Below, in pieces: positions 20,621 to 31,692 of a stretch of DNA of 64,000 nt. Numbering within the stretch: position 1 is the first letter of the stretch; the number at the start of each line of letters is the position of its first letter. The notes beneath the pieces were generated by a model that saw only the letters and a program-made list of their open reading frames with translations, searched no databases and was not told the origin of the DNA. The translations under genes were made by a program, and so were the position numbers. The DNA comes from Thereva unica (Eukaryota > Arthropoda > Insecta > Diptera > Therevidae), in assembly GCA_949987705.1 (NCBI GenBank), contig OX465282.1, positions 98,630,070 through 98,694,069 on the forward strand, read 5' to 3'.

Positions 20621-21974
20621 CATTATAGACCTAGATCTTAGTTTAATATTTAAATATTAAATACTTGCAATGTTCCTTATTAATGTTAATATGTATTTTT
20701 TTTTTTATCTGTAACTGTTTTTGTTAGGTGCCTTGTTTGGCAAATAAATAAATAAATAAATAAATAAATTTATTTACACACCCCAGTAAATAGTTTACTC
20801 GTTGATCCAGTGGATTAAATTTACTCGACCCAAGTAGCCGAATGCTCATACATATATAGACTTTAACATGGTCGAGTAAGTTTACTTGATTTACGCCGTT
20901 TACATGCAATACTCAGCGTTAAGTGAATACACCTATTATTTTTGTTCTGTCCTAGTTCATATTTTAAACTTTTAATAAATTCATTCCACGTTCAAGAGAA
21001 CTTTATATTAACAATATTTTAAATGAGTAAAACTCTTAAAAGTACTCAAACTTCTGTTACTCCACCCTAATACAGTTGTCTACTGTCCTGTCTAGACCAT
21101 TTTTGTATTTATAGTGTTATCTCAATACTTTTAAAGAAAATTCCATCTATAACCACAAAATTAAGAAAAAATATATGTTCATCCATGAACCTTTTTCTCG
21201 CTCACTCCAATTTGAGATGTTTTTATAGTTTCTCTTGTACATCGCCCACACAGGAACAATATGGCTACAACAAAAAAAAAGACAAACAACAACAACAATA
21301 ACACCTTTATTGTCCAGGTATAGAATATAAAAAAAGGACGTCTGAATGTTCTTCCTGTTCAGCTCAATGATAATCGGCTCTGGAACCTTTTCTTTTTTTT
21401 TTATAATAATAATAATATATTTTTAGGTTTCGAAGACTTTGATAGATTTGTGTGTATTTTTAGGTGTAAGCCTGGAAATTCCACGCATGTACGATAATTT
21501 AAGTAAATCATTATTTTCGGATCAAATAGCACAAAAATACTGAAAACACCCACATTAAAGATCGAAAATAGTTTTCGTTCGTGCATAAACAGGTTTTTGA
21601 ATTCAATGATATGAAACTTTTGATGTTATAGATAAGGGATGATGTAGGGTAGGTTATAGAGTTATAGGATAGGGAGTGGTGCGGGACGGTTTCGAGATCA
21701 ATGACAGATACCTCTTCAATTAGTGAGATGTGAAGGTTATTTCCTAGCTGTGTATTTTCTCTCCCCTTTTTTAGTAGTAGGTACACTAATACATGAGAAT
21801 GCAGCTACAATATACCAGCAACAGGAGTACAAACAGGACGAGAGCCAGAAAAAAAAATAATAACCCAAAAAAGCTCGTTTCCTAAAAGTCCTTCAACTTT
21901 AAAAGCTAATTTCCCCATACACCAGTTGCGCCAGTTGAGGGGTAAATGGGGGTATTCCCCTTAAATATAAGCTG

Positions 21975-22172
21975 TTGCGCCTTTTTAGTACAAAGGAGCT
22001 ACCCCACCAACATCCCAGGGATATAAACACAAAAACCTTCACCGACTATGAGCCACCGGAGGACTTTATCAAAATCGTAAGGAATTCTCCTGTCAGTCTG
22101 ATTATCGGCTCAATTGCGTGCAAACGTGCTCGATCTCCTAGAACATATCCTTTTTTTCTTATATATATATAG
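21975..22172 (+). CDS. Candidate exon or orphan ORF, unrecognised
   Basis: 66 codons from ATG with balanced composition (DYEPPEDFIKIVRNSPVSL, IGSIACKRARSPRTYPF) standing out from AT-rich surroundings. No family recognised; no clear splice sites located. Could be chance. Confidence 0.2.
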   Translation: MRLFSTKELPHQHPRDINTKTFTDYEPPEDFIKIVRNSPVSLIIGSIACKRARSPRTYPFFLIYI

Positions 22173-23521
22173 ATATACACACATATATATTTAATATATA
22201 TCTAGATACATACATATATATGTATAGAGAGGGGCCGTTATTCCCTATCATAAAAAATTTATTTCTTTAAGTACAAAACTCACCTGAAAGTTTTATCATA
22301 TCCCCCATGTCTTCAGTGTCACTCTGAGTGCAAAAATAAATTTTTTCCTTCGCAATATCCTTAGTGAAGTGTATCCTTGTAAAAAATAATAATAATAATA
22401 ATAAATTATGTGAATACTTAGTACCTATATTAAATAATTATAAAAAAATGTGAATCTTTTCAACAGGTTGAAGGAAAAAGGAAAAAAATTAAAAATATAA
22501 TTAAGTCCTTTTTTGGTTTTTGGTGTAGTCGAAAGTGATAAAAAGAATTTTTGTTAATAAACAAAAATAATAATAAAAAAAAAAAATTAATAATTAAATA
22601 AAATGTAAAAGAAATTAGATATGAAAAAAAAGTGAATTTTATCCAATAAACTTTCTTGTGAGTTTTTTGGTGTGTCAAAGTGGTGTTACCTAAAGATCTG
22701 TTGTACATCCAAGAATCAATCCTGTGAATATAGGACGAAAAAAAGTGTCCTAATATATCTATAGTGTGGAGGTGGAGACCCAGATAAAAGCCAGAAGTTG
22801 AGCACTTGAGTCGGAGCGTTGTCTACCTTGAAATACAAAAGAAGCAAAAAAAAAAAATAATATAAAAATAAAAAAAGAATAAAAAAAAAATAAAGAAAAC
22901 ACACACGAACCAAGAAAGAAAGGAATTTATCTTTCCTTATAAGAAACTGTCGAGGAAAATTCCTTTGTTGGCGTTCCTAGGCTGTATATTTCCTTTTTGT
23001 CGTTGGAGCAATGTAAGCCAGTTTTTTTCCCTGTAATATTCTATTTCATTTCATTTCATTTTTTTTCGGTGCTTAAGACATTTATTATTTATCACAGTGG
23101 ATAAAAATTTACAAATTTACGATTTTTACTCTTTGTGACTTTTATTATATCATTTCATGTCACATATCCTTGTTGCTGCTTAAGGGACACATATATATGT
23201 CCTTAATATTTTATATTTCCTTTTTGAGATAAAAAAAATCACCCTTAGTGTGCAGACAATCTACACCCTTACTACGAAAAAAAATCACCCTAGGAAATGA
23301 ACAGCTTCCATTGAGGAAAAGCCCACCCCCTACCTACCTGCAGGAAAAAATTATATTGTGTAGAAAATATTATAGACTAAAAGTGAGATCCTTGTATCTT
23401 TTTTTTTTTTTCATAAATCTACTTTCCGACGCGATTTTTATAAATGTGTATGTGCGTATCACCTTGCTTTATATCTATACATATACATATATGCGTATTG
23501 TATACATACGAATATGATAAA

Positions 23522-23706
23522 TGCACTTCCAGGATTCGTGGGCGGCTTGAGTTTGAATGATTTCCAAAAATAGTTTTTCTTTTTTTGCTTTCTCTCTTCA
23601 TATTTTGCGCCTTCCCCACCCGGGCTTTTCCTGCTATCTGATGATCGTTCAGAATTTTCATCAACATCAGACAATTTGGCCACAGCAGCAGACAGCAGAC
23701 TCGCTA
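23522..23706 (-). CDS. Candidate exon, unrecognised hydrophilic protein
   Basis: The minus strand reads SLLSAAVAKLSDVDENSERS, SRKSPGGEGAKYEERK and NYFWKSFKLKPP, with codon use unlike the AT-rich flanks. A GAAATAG|CGAGTC acceptor-like site sits at its start. No donor could be placed with confidence. The K/E-rich linker before an aromatic/basic tail could be a secreted-peptide precursor or a regulatory tail. Function unknown. Confidence 0.25.
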
Positions 23707-24759
23707 TTTCATAATGGAGAACAAAAAAAATATCCTTATATGATATCTAGTAAGTATCAAGGAGTATTTTGTCTTTCCCAATTATAATTGTATGACTTGG
23801 GTAAATTTCAGTCCTTGATTAGACTTGATCCTTTTCTCTTAGTATAAATAATATAGAAGTTCTTTTTTGGGGGAGTTTTATTTGTTGTTGTATTAATTAA
23901 TTTTAAATATTTATTATAAGGATCTACAATGACCTTCACAGCAGATACTGAATTATTATAAGTACATATGTATAATCAGGGTCGTTTTAGGCCATAAGGA
24001 GGACTCTGGCCACACAGACTTTCGGGTACTTTTAGATAGAAAAAAAAGTGAATGATAACATAAAAATAAATTTTTGTTTGATGATCTTAGTGATTTTTAC
24101 AATTTTGTGTGATGGGATTACTCTTTCAAGAATTGGACTAACGTTAATGTTAACTCTTTCAATTAAGGGCCGTTTACATCCCGAACGCAATGTGGAAACG
24201 CAAATGAACTTGTTCATATCATAAGCGCAAAATTATATCGAAAGTTCGAAACTGATCAAAATTTTCAAATGTGATATTTTTAATAACACCGTCACGAAAA
24301 AATTTGTCCATTAATTACATCAAAAATAGGTTATATCAGCCCATTAGCTACAATGTGTGGCGAGATAGGAACGAAAAAATAACAATTCAAACATCAATTT
24401 GCGTGGGGAATTCATTTCAAGCTACTAATTAAATTTCTGAAGGTTTGCATCTTGGTTAAGCAGGGGTGGCCAACCTGTGGTCGCATGCGGCCCTTTGCAG
24501 GAAAATGTGCGGCCCGCGAGATTCAACAAGATTTAAAAAATATTTTGTACTAGAAGGCTCCAACATGTGAAAAAGGAAAAAAGAGCAAAGATTAAACTTA
24601 ACAGCTTGCCATAGAGAATTAGATCTCGGGGTGTACCGAGTGACCGGGTTAATGGATAAAAATCCAAGCAATTGCTTTTCTCTGTAACAATTCAAAGTAA
24701 AGACCGCATCGGAAATTGAGTGTGCTGGAGGTAGCAGAGAAAACAAGCTTATTTACAAG

Positions 24760-25200
24760 CAAGCATACTTCCTTGGTCAACATCAGGCTAGGGTGTTATG
24801 AGTGTAGGATTCTTTTTTTCTGCTCCTTGAATTCGGGATGTTGTCCTCTTGTTGTGGTCTCTTTTGTAGGGTCCTCCTTCACGTTGTTCTAGGTCTTCCA
24901 ACTCGACGGGTTCCTTGCGGATTCTAGTCAAGCATCTGTTTGGCTAGACTCTCATTTGTCCCTTGCAAGATGTGGTCATTTCCTTTGCATGATTTCGTTA
25001 TCTATCCTTTTTGGTCGGCACGTCATAATAGTTCTTCATTTGTAATTTTATCTTACCAGTAGATTTTTAGGATGAACACTTTTGATGAATTGTTGGCGAC
25101 TTTCCATGTTTCGCAAACATACAAAAGAATTACTTTAACATTGAAGCTGTACGTTTTGTTTGTACTTTGTGATGTCTGGGACAAAAAGTTGTGTAACTCG
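24760..25200 (-). pseudogene. RTE-like LINE C-terminal fragment
   Basis: The minus strand reads NVKVILLYVCETWKV, DKITNEELL and then RKEPVELEDLEQREGG. This matches the order seen at the RT C-terminus of RTE-type elements (LYG-ETW, KITNEELW, R-GRPR-TW). Stops and indels throughout. Confidence 0.5.
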
Positions 25201-25566
25201 GCTCAATTTTTAACTGCGAATTGTTTCTTTTCGAAAATGGAATTTACGAAAAATAATTATCGCGCCCCCTCGTCTGACGAAAACTTGCACCACCAATTAT
25301 ATTAAATTTCACCTGGTCTCTGAAAAATGCTCATAACTCGTCTATTACATATTTTAACTCACCTTCTCAACTCCTGCTGCACGGTACCAAAGTTTCGCTC
25401 GACTTGTAACCATGTTTTAATCACACCCATTCCCAAGTGCTCTTCTCCTACCTGTCCCTCCGATTTTCGGCCTATGAGTATTCTTCCATTTTTGGCAAAG
25501 CTCCTTGAAAAGCTGATGGCTACTCAAACAATGGCGTATTTTGAGCGTCTCAAACTTATAAATATA

Positions 25567-25685
25567 GGGCGCTTTCAGTAATGCAGGATGCGTGCGCAAA
25601 TGACTTATTCAGCAATTGAAAGTGTGAAGCTTTCAATGACTGAATAAGTCAATTGCGCACGCATCCTGCATTACTGAAAGCGCCC
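25567..25685. mobile_element. 119-bp near-perfect palindromic MITE
   Basis: Arms of about 56 bp begin GGGCGCTTTCAGTAATGCAG and are complementary to the other end, with a loop TGTGAAG near 25621-25627. ATAAATAT lies next to both ends (one extra A on the left), consistent with an 8-bp duplication. Interrupts LINE RT text. Confidence 0.85.
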
Positions 25686-25920
25686 ATAAATATGGAAATC
25701 TGGCTTTCGTAAACATCACAGCCTTCAATCACGTCCTACTTCTGCGAAAAGTGGCTTCATAAACACATTTTGTTTTTTCTGCTCTTTAGCTTCTAACCGC
25801 TCTAAAAACGTTAAAATAGCTGGCTAAAGTTCCTCAAGTGCCCTCTCCACGCTGGAGTCTCCCCCAAGGCTCCATTGCCTCCTCTTTTATTCAGTATTAT
25901 TTTTACTAACGATATTCTAA

Positions 25921-26876
25921 GGCCATTCATACACGAGGGATCATGGTTCCGGAGCAAAAGCTTGTTTTGGGCAAGGGAGGCGTGCGGAGAGGTAATAAGT
26001 GGAGAGTTTCGTGCTTCCGTGGAGACTTTTGTGCTCCTGCTTTTGACCTGCGAACACGGAAAGCACGCACTCACACAAATAAGGTATTAATACGTTGCTA
26101 TGGTGTTAATAATAATAAACTTTCAAACAGTCCAAATTAAACACAACAAACGCACTATTTTCATCCATGATAATTTTACTATTTTAATTATGATAACTAA
26201 TTATAGATTATAAGTAAATGAACTGATTTAAATAACCAGCCGACCAGAATCAAAAAATTGACATCTCACTAATACAAATAATCATTGCGTAGCAACACAA
26301 AAGCTGCTTCCTTTGCTATTGCTCCGTGTATTTTCAGGAAACTTGCAGTAAAGCTTTTGGTTCCAGAAGGCCTTAGGCCATTCATACACGAGGGAGCACG
26401 GTTCCGGAGCAAAAGCTTTCTCTGGGCAAGGGAGGCGTGCGGAGATGAAATAAGTGGAGAGTTTCGTCCTTCGGTGGAGACTTTTGTGCTCCTGATTTCG
26501 ACCTGCGAACACGGGAAGCACGCACTCACACAAATAAGAAATTAATACGTTGCCATGGAGTTGAAAATAATAAACATTCAAACAGTCAACAATATTAACA
26601 ATGAAAAAACATGCTGCCGCTGCAGCTGCAGTTGAAATCACCAACGCACTATTTTCTTCAATTATGATATCTAATTTTTAATTGATTTAGTTAAACACCC
26701 GACCAGATTTAATTCAACACCCGAGCAGAGTCAAAACATTTGACATCTCTCTAATACAAACAATCATTGCGTAGCAACACAAAAGCTGCTTCCTTTTCTA
26801 TTGCTCCGTGTATTTTCAGGGAACTTGTAGCAAAGCTTTTGGTTCCAGAACCATGATCCCTCGTGTATGAATGGCC
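25921..26876. mobile_element. Head-to-tail dimer of a Harbinger MITE (TAA/TTA sites)
   Basis: Unit 1 (25921-26372) and unit 2 (26376-26876) both begin GGCCATTCATACACGAGGGA and share GGAGCAAAAGCTT, GGCAAGGGAGGCGTGCGGAG, GTGGAGACTTTTGTGCTCCT, GAACACGG and CACTCACACAAATAAG, and near their ends ATTGCGTAGCAACACAAAAG. Unit 2 ends with the inverted terminus (TCCCTCGTGTATGAATGGCC); the right end of unit 1 is shortened to GGTTCCAGAAGGCC. TAA flanks at 25918 and 26877, with a single TTA between units (26373). Confidence 0.8.
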
Positions 26877-27365
26877 TAAGATTAATATCTACGCAGACGA
26901 TGTGCAGCTTTATTTCCCTGCGCCAAGAGATGAAATAGATATGTGCGTGTAGCAGCTTGCTATTGACTTGCGTCATGTATCCTACTGGTAGACATTAATT
27001 TTGCTGCAGCTAAGTCCTTAGGGATTCCAGTGTATTTTTATCTCTCTCACACTGCTATTGTTGGTCCTGACATTCCTGTTATTGCGTTATAGCACCATGA
27101 TTTGCTGCGATCACATTTGTAAAACATATCGACTTCTGTCTAAACTTCGTTATCATTGTGGTTGAAAAAGGCTGTACGTGTGAATTTGCTTAAAGGTTTA
27201 CTACCACCTCTTCTAATGCATGGCCTTTCCATTTATCCCTCTCTCGATTCCTTATGCGACCATAAACTTCAAGTAGAGTTTAACGATTGCGTACGCAGTT
27301 TTGACCACATATCACCCTACTCGAACTCCGTTTTGGGCTGCTCTCTAAAAACTCGATTGCATTGA

Positions 27366-27900
27366 GCCAGCGAACTAGCCAGCGAACTCATTACCTGCTA
27401 ATAAACTAGCCCACCGTCATCATGTTCACTAGCTAACTAGAGTAGATTGCAAATAATCTGCCGAGAAAGTTGAAAGAAGTTGCTTTACTCGTTACTCTCT
27501 GGCTTGTGGGCTTGTTAGCTAGTAAACTAGCCGTGTGTCATCATAGTTGCTAGTAAACTAGCCGCGAGTATCTTATTATTTGGTTTCATTGATTACAAAA
27601 TGACGGAATTAGTTCACGCTAGCTTGTTGATTACTGAGCGAGTGTAAAGTTTTGAGTGTCATCGTCCAGTAGCTTGTAAATTCGCTCAATGTAATCGAGT
27701 CTTAAGTGACTATCGTGGGTATAAGCTTTTGCGACTGTTTCACGATATCCTACAGGAGCGCAAACCGGTTTGTGCAACTTTCGCAATATCTCAGAAATAA
27801 TTTAAAAATTACGCGTTTCCGCACATTCATTGTTCATGGTTTGAAACTCGCTCCCTAAATTATATTAAACTAAATTTGAATCATCCCGGCCCGCGGGCTC
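27366..27900. other. Gene-free repeat stretch inside hAT-E
   Basis: Repeats of a TAGTAAACTAGCC word (27402, 27518, 27548 and variants) and AGCCAGCGAACT (27365, 27377). Probably another MITE, but its ends could not be set. Confidence 0.35.
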
Positions 27901-27951
27901 ATAAGTTATTTTCAAAGTGGCCCGCGATACCATTTGGGTTGGCCGCCCCTG

Positions 27952-28802
27952 TTGTAAAGGGAGTATTGACAGTTAGTAACTCATTTCAGTTTTGACTTGA
28001 ACTCATCAACCTGAGCAGTAAGTTGGTAATCGAAATAGTTTCACAGTTTGTATTTGTACTCAGTTCAACTGAACTTAGTTCACTGGATTTTTGCATTGCA
28101 CTGTGGTTAATTAAGTTGCTATTTTTTGGTGAAATTTTTGCTCTTGCTTGATAAATTGTGTATTTTTTCAAGTTTTTAATCTTTATCTGTAAGGGTTTTT
28201 GAAAATAATATGGATGTAACCGCTAAAAACCAAGTCCAAGTTTTACAGCAAGTAAAATAAACTTGTTAGTTTTACTTGTTTCAAAATTTAAAGCCAGAGT
28301 TGCAAGGCAAACGTGGACATGAAACCAACAACATGGAAGGACATCGAAGTAGAGTTAAATTGAAAATCTGAAACATCATTTCGATCGGTGGATGTCATCC
28401 GAAAAAAATTGAAAATTACAAAACAGAACAAAAGAGAAAGCTGCTGAGAAACCCAAAAATTTTATAACCGATGATGTAGACGAAAACGCTGGCCGCGATT
28501 ACGCTTTGAACTGTTAGAACATTTAAGGGCAATGCAGTTGCTAGAACCGGAAACCACATTTCTTAGAATACATAACTTCTACATTGGTAACCTCCATCAG
28601 CTACAATCTTGCAGTTACCAAATTCCCCTGCTTCAAACCAATATAAGATGAGTCACGACTTGCTTGCTTATTTTCTGGTCAGCAAAGCCATGAACGACGA
28701 CATTTTCTAATTTGCTTCATTGACTACTATTATGGAAGGAAAGAAAAGTTCCACCCTAATAGAACGCCTATATATGTAGTTACATCGTCGTGGTCAAACT
28801 AA
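27952..28802. other. Gene-free spacer with weak coding scraps
   Basis: 28470-28560 contains short open text (DDVDENAGRDYALNC) resembling the tail region of MADF/BESS-type or Harbinger partner proteins, too degraded to call. The last ~30 bases (28770-28802) match the complement of 33205-33245 (see findings). Confidence 0.35.
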
Positions 28803-28933
28803 AGCCTCAATTATACTGGACGCAACGGAAAGCAACGGAATGGAGAGTTAACGGAATGGAATTGTGCTGGTTATACTGACGGAATCGAACGTCACTTTTT
28901 TCAGCAATTTTTTGCCAAATTTTGGTCTTATGC

Positions 28934-31692
28934 AAGGGGGCACACGCACCTAGCAAGTCAAAATTTTCGATTTTTTTTTTGATATTTTGAAAGAATATAC
29001 CCTCGAGAATGCATGTTAGAAATTTTAGATCGATAACTTGAAAAACAAAGAGTTAGAAAGTATTATGTCGCGCAAGGCGCGACGTCCGCCTTCTGACCTG
29101 AACGCCGAAAGTCGCGCTGTCTTAAGCCTTCCTTTCAGACATCGTGAAATCGACTTAGCAAACAATTTTCGAATCTTTCTCATTAGTTAGGGAATGCCGT
29201 ATTTTCGTCTATAAAAAATGAGTATTCTGTTTTCAGTCTCAGTTTACAGTTGACGAGCAAGCGCACAGTTCTTACATTTCTCACTAACTTGCTCCTTCGA
29301 TATTTTGTTTTCGATACTGTATCGCGATAATGTATACGCATAAATGCGACCGCGAAGAAGTGTGTGCCGAGAAAAGTAGGATTGGCCGTCCTAAAAAAAG
29401 GCATCGTCCTTTGAACCCTTATGAAGCAGCAAAATTAAATTCTTCGCAAACAGAGGATTCGAATGAAGAGAAAATAAGTGCTTCTGCCAAAAAAATTCAT
29501 AGTTCCGAAGTCACTGACGTTCCAGTAGACGATTCTATTGGTTACGTTATTTTAAACTTTGCAACTGTTTTCGCGGCAATAAGTGCGTTCGTGAAATGCA
29601 AAGACTGTGGAAATAATGTGACATTTAGCCGGGCTGCTGAACGCGGTCTAGGTTTTAAAGTTATCGTGAAATGTGGATCGTGTGATTTGAAGGACATACC
29701 ATCGTGTCCATACGTAAAAAACACGTACGAAATAAATCGCAGGTTTTTTTTTGCCATGAGACTTTTGGGAATGGGTTTGTGCGGAGCAGCGAAATTTTGT
29801 GGAATCATGGATTTGCACAAGCCGACACTTCAACGTACGTACGACCTGATCGTGTCTTCTATGCAAAGTGCTACCAATGCAGTTTGCGAAACAATATTAC
29901 GTAAAGGTATGGAAGAAGAGAAACAACTGACTTTGGCAGCAAATGAGTCTCAGTCAATTGACGGACTAACGGTATCAGGAGATGGCACGTGGAGGAAACG
30001 AGGATACAATTCACTGTTTGGCGTATCAACTCTTATCGGACATTATAGTGGAAAAGTGATAGATTTCGTGGTAAAATCAAGTTTTTGTAAGGCTTGTGAT
30101 GCGTGGAAAAATAAAACCGATACGAACGAATATTTAGAATGGTTAGAGTCTCATGAAGAACATTGTTCCTCTAATCATACTGGATCAGCGGGGAAAATGG
30201 AAGTAGATGCCATCACCGAAATGTTTGAGCGCTCGGAATCGAAATACGCAGTGAAATATTTGAATTATATTGGAGATGGTGATTCTAAAACGCACAAAGC
30301 TATACGAAATATTTACGGACATTCGATTGTTGTTGAGAAAAAAGAGTGTGTTGGACATATTCAAAAACGTATGGGAACAAGACTTCGCGCGGTAAAGAAA
30401 AATACTAAAGGCCTTGGTGGACGGGGAAAATTAACCGGGAAACTCATTGATGAGCTTACTGTTTATTATGGCCTTGCCATACGAAGAAACAGTGATTCTT
30501 TGGCGAGAATGAAAGATGCTGTGTGGGCCACATTTTACCATAAATGTTCATCGGACGACGAGCCTCATCACGAGTACTGCCCGCCTGGTGCGGATTCGTG
30601 GTGCTCCTGGCAGCAAGCAAAAACCGCGGGGACTTTGGATAAATACGCACATAGTAATCCACTGCACGCTGACGTCATAATGGCGATTCGACCAGTATAT
30701 GAAAGTCTTTCGGATGAAAATTTGCTAGCAAGATGCGTTGGTGGTTTCACCCAAAACGCAAATGAAAGTTTTAACAACAATATTTGGCGATTGGCGCAAA
30801 AACACAGAATGGCGGAGCAGCTATTGTTAATATTGCAACAAATATCGCTACATGCATTTTTAACGAAGGTGCTTCGTCGTATCCGCAAATCATGGGTGAA
30901 CTTGGGATCAGCGTTGGACGGAATTGCATAGCGTTCTGCGAGAGTCAGGATGAACAGCGCATCGAACAAGCAGAAGTTCGAGCAATGGAGGCCACACGAG
31001 AAGGAAGAATTGCTCGCAGAAGGTCGAAAAAATCGACAAGCGATGAAGCAATAGCCGAGGAACTTAATTTTTATGGCCCTGGGATTGCCGATTAAAGGTA
31101 AAACTCTCAACTCCAAAACTTATCGCGAAAAAACTATCACCTAAACTTTGAGGCTGTTTTTCTCGAAACGCCATTTTCCGAATTCGTTACCACGATATCT
31201 CGAGAACAGATCGACAAAAATGCATGAAATTTTGCAGAATTACTCAGTAAACCCTTCTTCACATATTGACGATCTCAGATTTTAAAAAAAAATTCTTATT
31301 TTTAAACAAATTACAAAAAATCATGTAATTTTTAGCATTCTTAAAAATCGAAGCGCTGCCATTGCGTTTGTGTTTGCAGTTTTGAAAATCACCGATCGTC
31401 AATCTGTTTTATAAATGACTAGTTTTCATTAAAAATTGTTTTTTTGGTTTCAGATTATTAGTTTGGACAGGACGTTGGTAACCGCCAGCAAAGTCACGGA
31501 GTACATGCCCCAATTACAGCCGACGTTGGCCTTTCAGTTTTTGTCATTTTGTGCACTTTTACTAGAAAATAAATAGTTTAAAACAAGCCCTTTAAAGTAA
31601 AAAAAAGCGTTCGGTTATTGCATATACTTCGCGAGAAATCGCGTCCCAAAGTTGCTCCCGTTTTTTCGCCTTCTAGGTGCGTGTGCCCCCTT
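28934..31692 (+). mobile_element. Mutator-like DNA transposon with nearly intact transposase
   Basis: Short terminal inverted repeats GGGGGCACACGCACCTAG at 28936-28953 and, on the complement, at 31690-31673; the sequences diverge inside that. It encodes one transposase. I could not find a clear 8-11 bp or TTAA target duplication: the left neighbour is TTATGCAA and the right is TTAAAATT. Nested in the Harbinger-type element above. Confidence 0.75.
29330..31095 (+). pseudogene. Mutator-like transposase (animal MULE/Phantom-type domain), one frameshift
   Basis: ATG at 29330 with a basic AT-hook-like head (RIGRPKKRHRPLNP). Then a cysteine pair region (VKCKDCGNN, VKCGSCDLKDIPSCP) and the family signature EINRRFFFAMRLLGMGLCG, AAKFCGIMDL. 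The DDE-type core has VSGDGTWRKRGYNS (D218), YIGDGDSKTHKAI (D316/D318), CVGHIQKRMGTRLR, GADSWCSWQQAKTAG and GFTQNANESFNNNIWRLA (E479). At about 30808 the frame shifts by one base and the usual C-terminus continues (IFNEGASSYPQIMGELGI, ATREGRIARRRSKKS) to the stop at 31093-31095. One single-base loss in ~590 codons means it died recently or is an assembly error. This domain is widespread in arthropod TEs; assignment to the exact superfamily is from memory. Confidence 0.82.

Larger units (their letters stand above)
16300..20772 (+). mobile_element. LINE2: CR1-group-like retrotransposon, 5' truncated, (AAAT)n tail
   Basis: ORF1, endonuclease and RT in order, ending with an (AAAT)n tail at 20744-20770. 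A simple-repeat tail rather than poly(A), with an ORF1 that lacks zinc knuckles, fits the CR1/Daphne/Kiri group better than Jockey (inference). The 5' end is truncated or hidden at the SINE boundary. Several frameshifts make it inactive. Confidence 0.75.
20773..24460. other. AT-rich gene-poor stretch
   Basis: No recognisable TE coding sequence. Contains (TA)n-like tracts at 22160-22215, (AAT)n at 22388-22404, many A runs (22550-22900) and a Harbinger-like GGGCCGTTTACATCCCGAA word at 24168 without a visible partner. The two candidate exons are given separately. Confidence 0.5.
25330..27365 (+). pseudogene. LINE RT fragment split by two MITE insertions
   Basis: RT text in three blocks. 25330-25566 reads CNHVLITPIPKCSSPTCPSD, FRPMSILPFLAKLLEKLM. 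25686-25917 reads a GVPQGS-like SPKAPLPPLLFSIIFTNDI. 26880-27365 reads INIYADDVQLYFPAPRDE, including the catalytic YADD. The breaks coincide with a hairpin MITE (25567-25685) and a Harbinger dimer (25921-26876). Many stops besides. Lies inside hAT-E. Confidence 0.65.
24461..27951. mobile_element. hAT-E shell: CAGGGG-TIR hAT filled with LINE fragments
   Basis: Left end CAGGGGTGGCCAACCTGTGG, right end (complement) CAGGGGCGGCCAACCCAAAT, each followed by a GCGGCCC/GCGGGCC word. This is the classic ZBED/Charlie-type hAT terminus. Flanking octamers TGGTTAAG and TTGTAAAG agree at 6 of 8 positions, so the target duplication is decayed. No hAT transposase inside; the interior is other elements. Confidence 0.7.

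Noticed and set aside
22460..22913. Minus-strand ORFs rich in F, L and Y (22460-22708, 22716-22913)
   Set aside because: They arise from long A runs on plus (poly-Phe/Leu on minus); composition artefact.
26269..26644. Overlapping ORFs on both strands around 25811-26644
   Set aside because: They recur in each unit of the Harbinger MITE dimer and have no conserved domain; shadows of a repeat.
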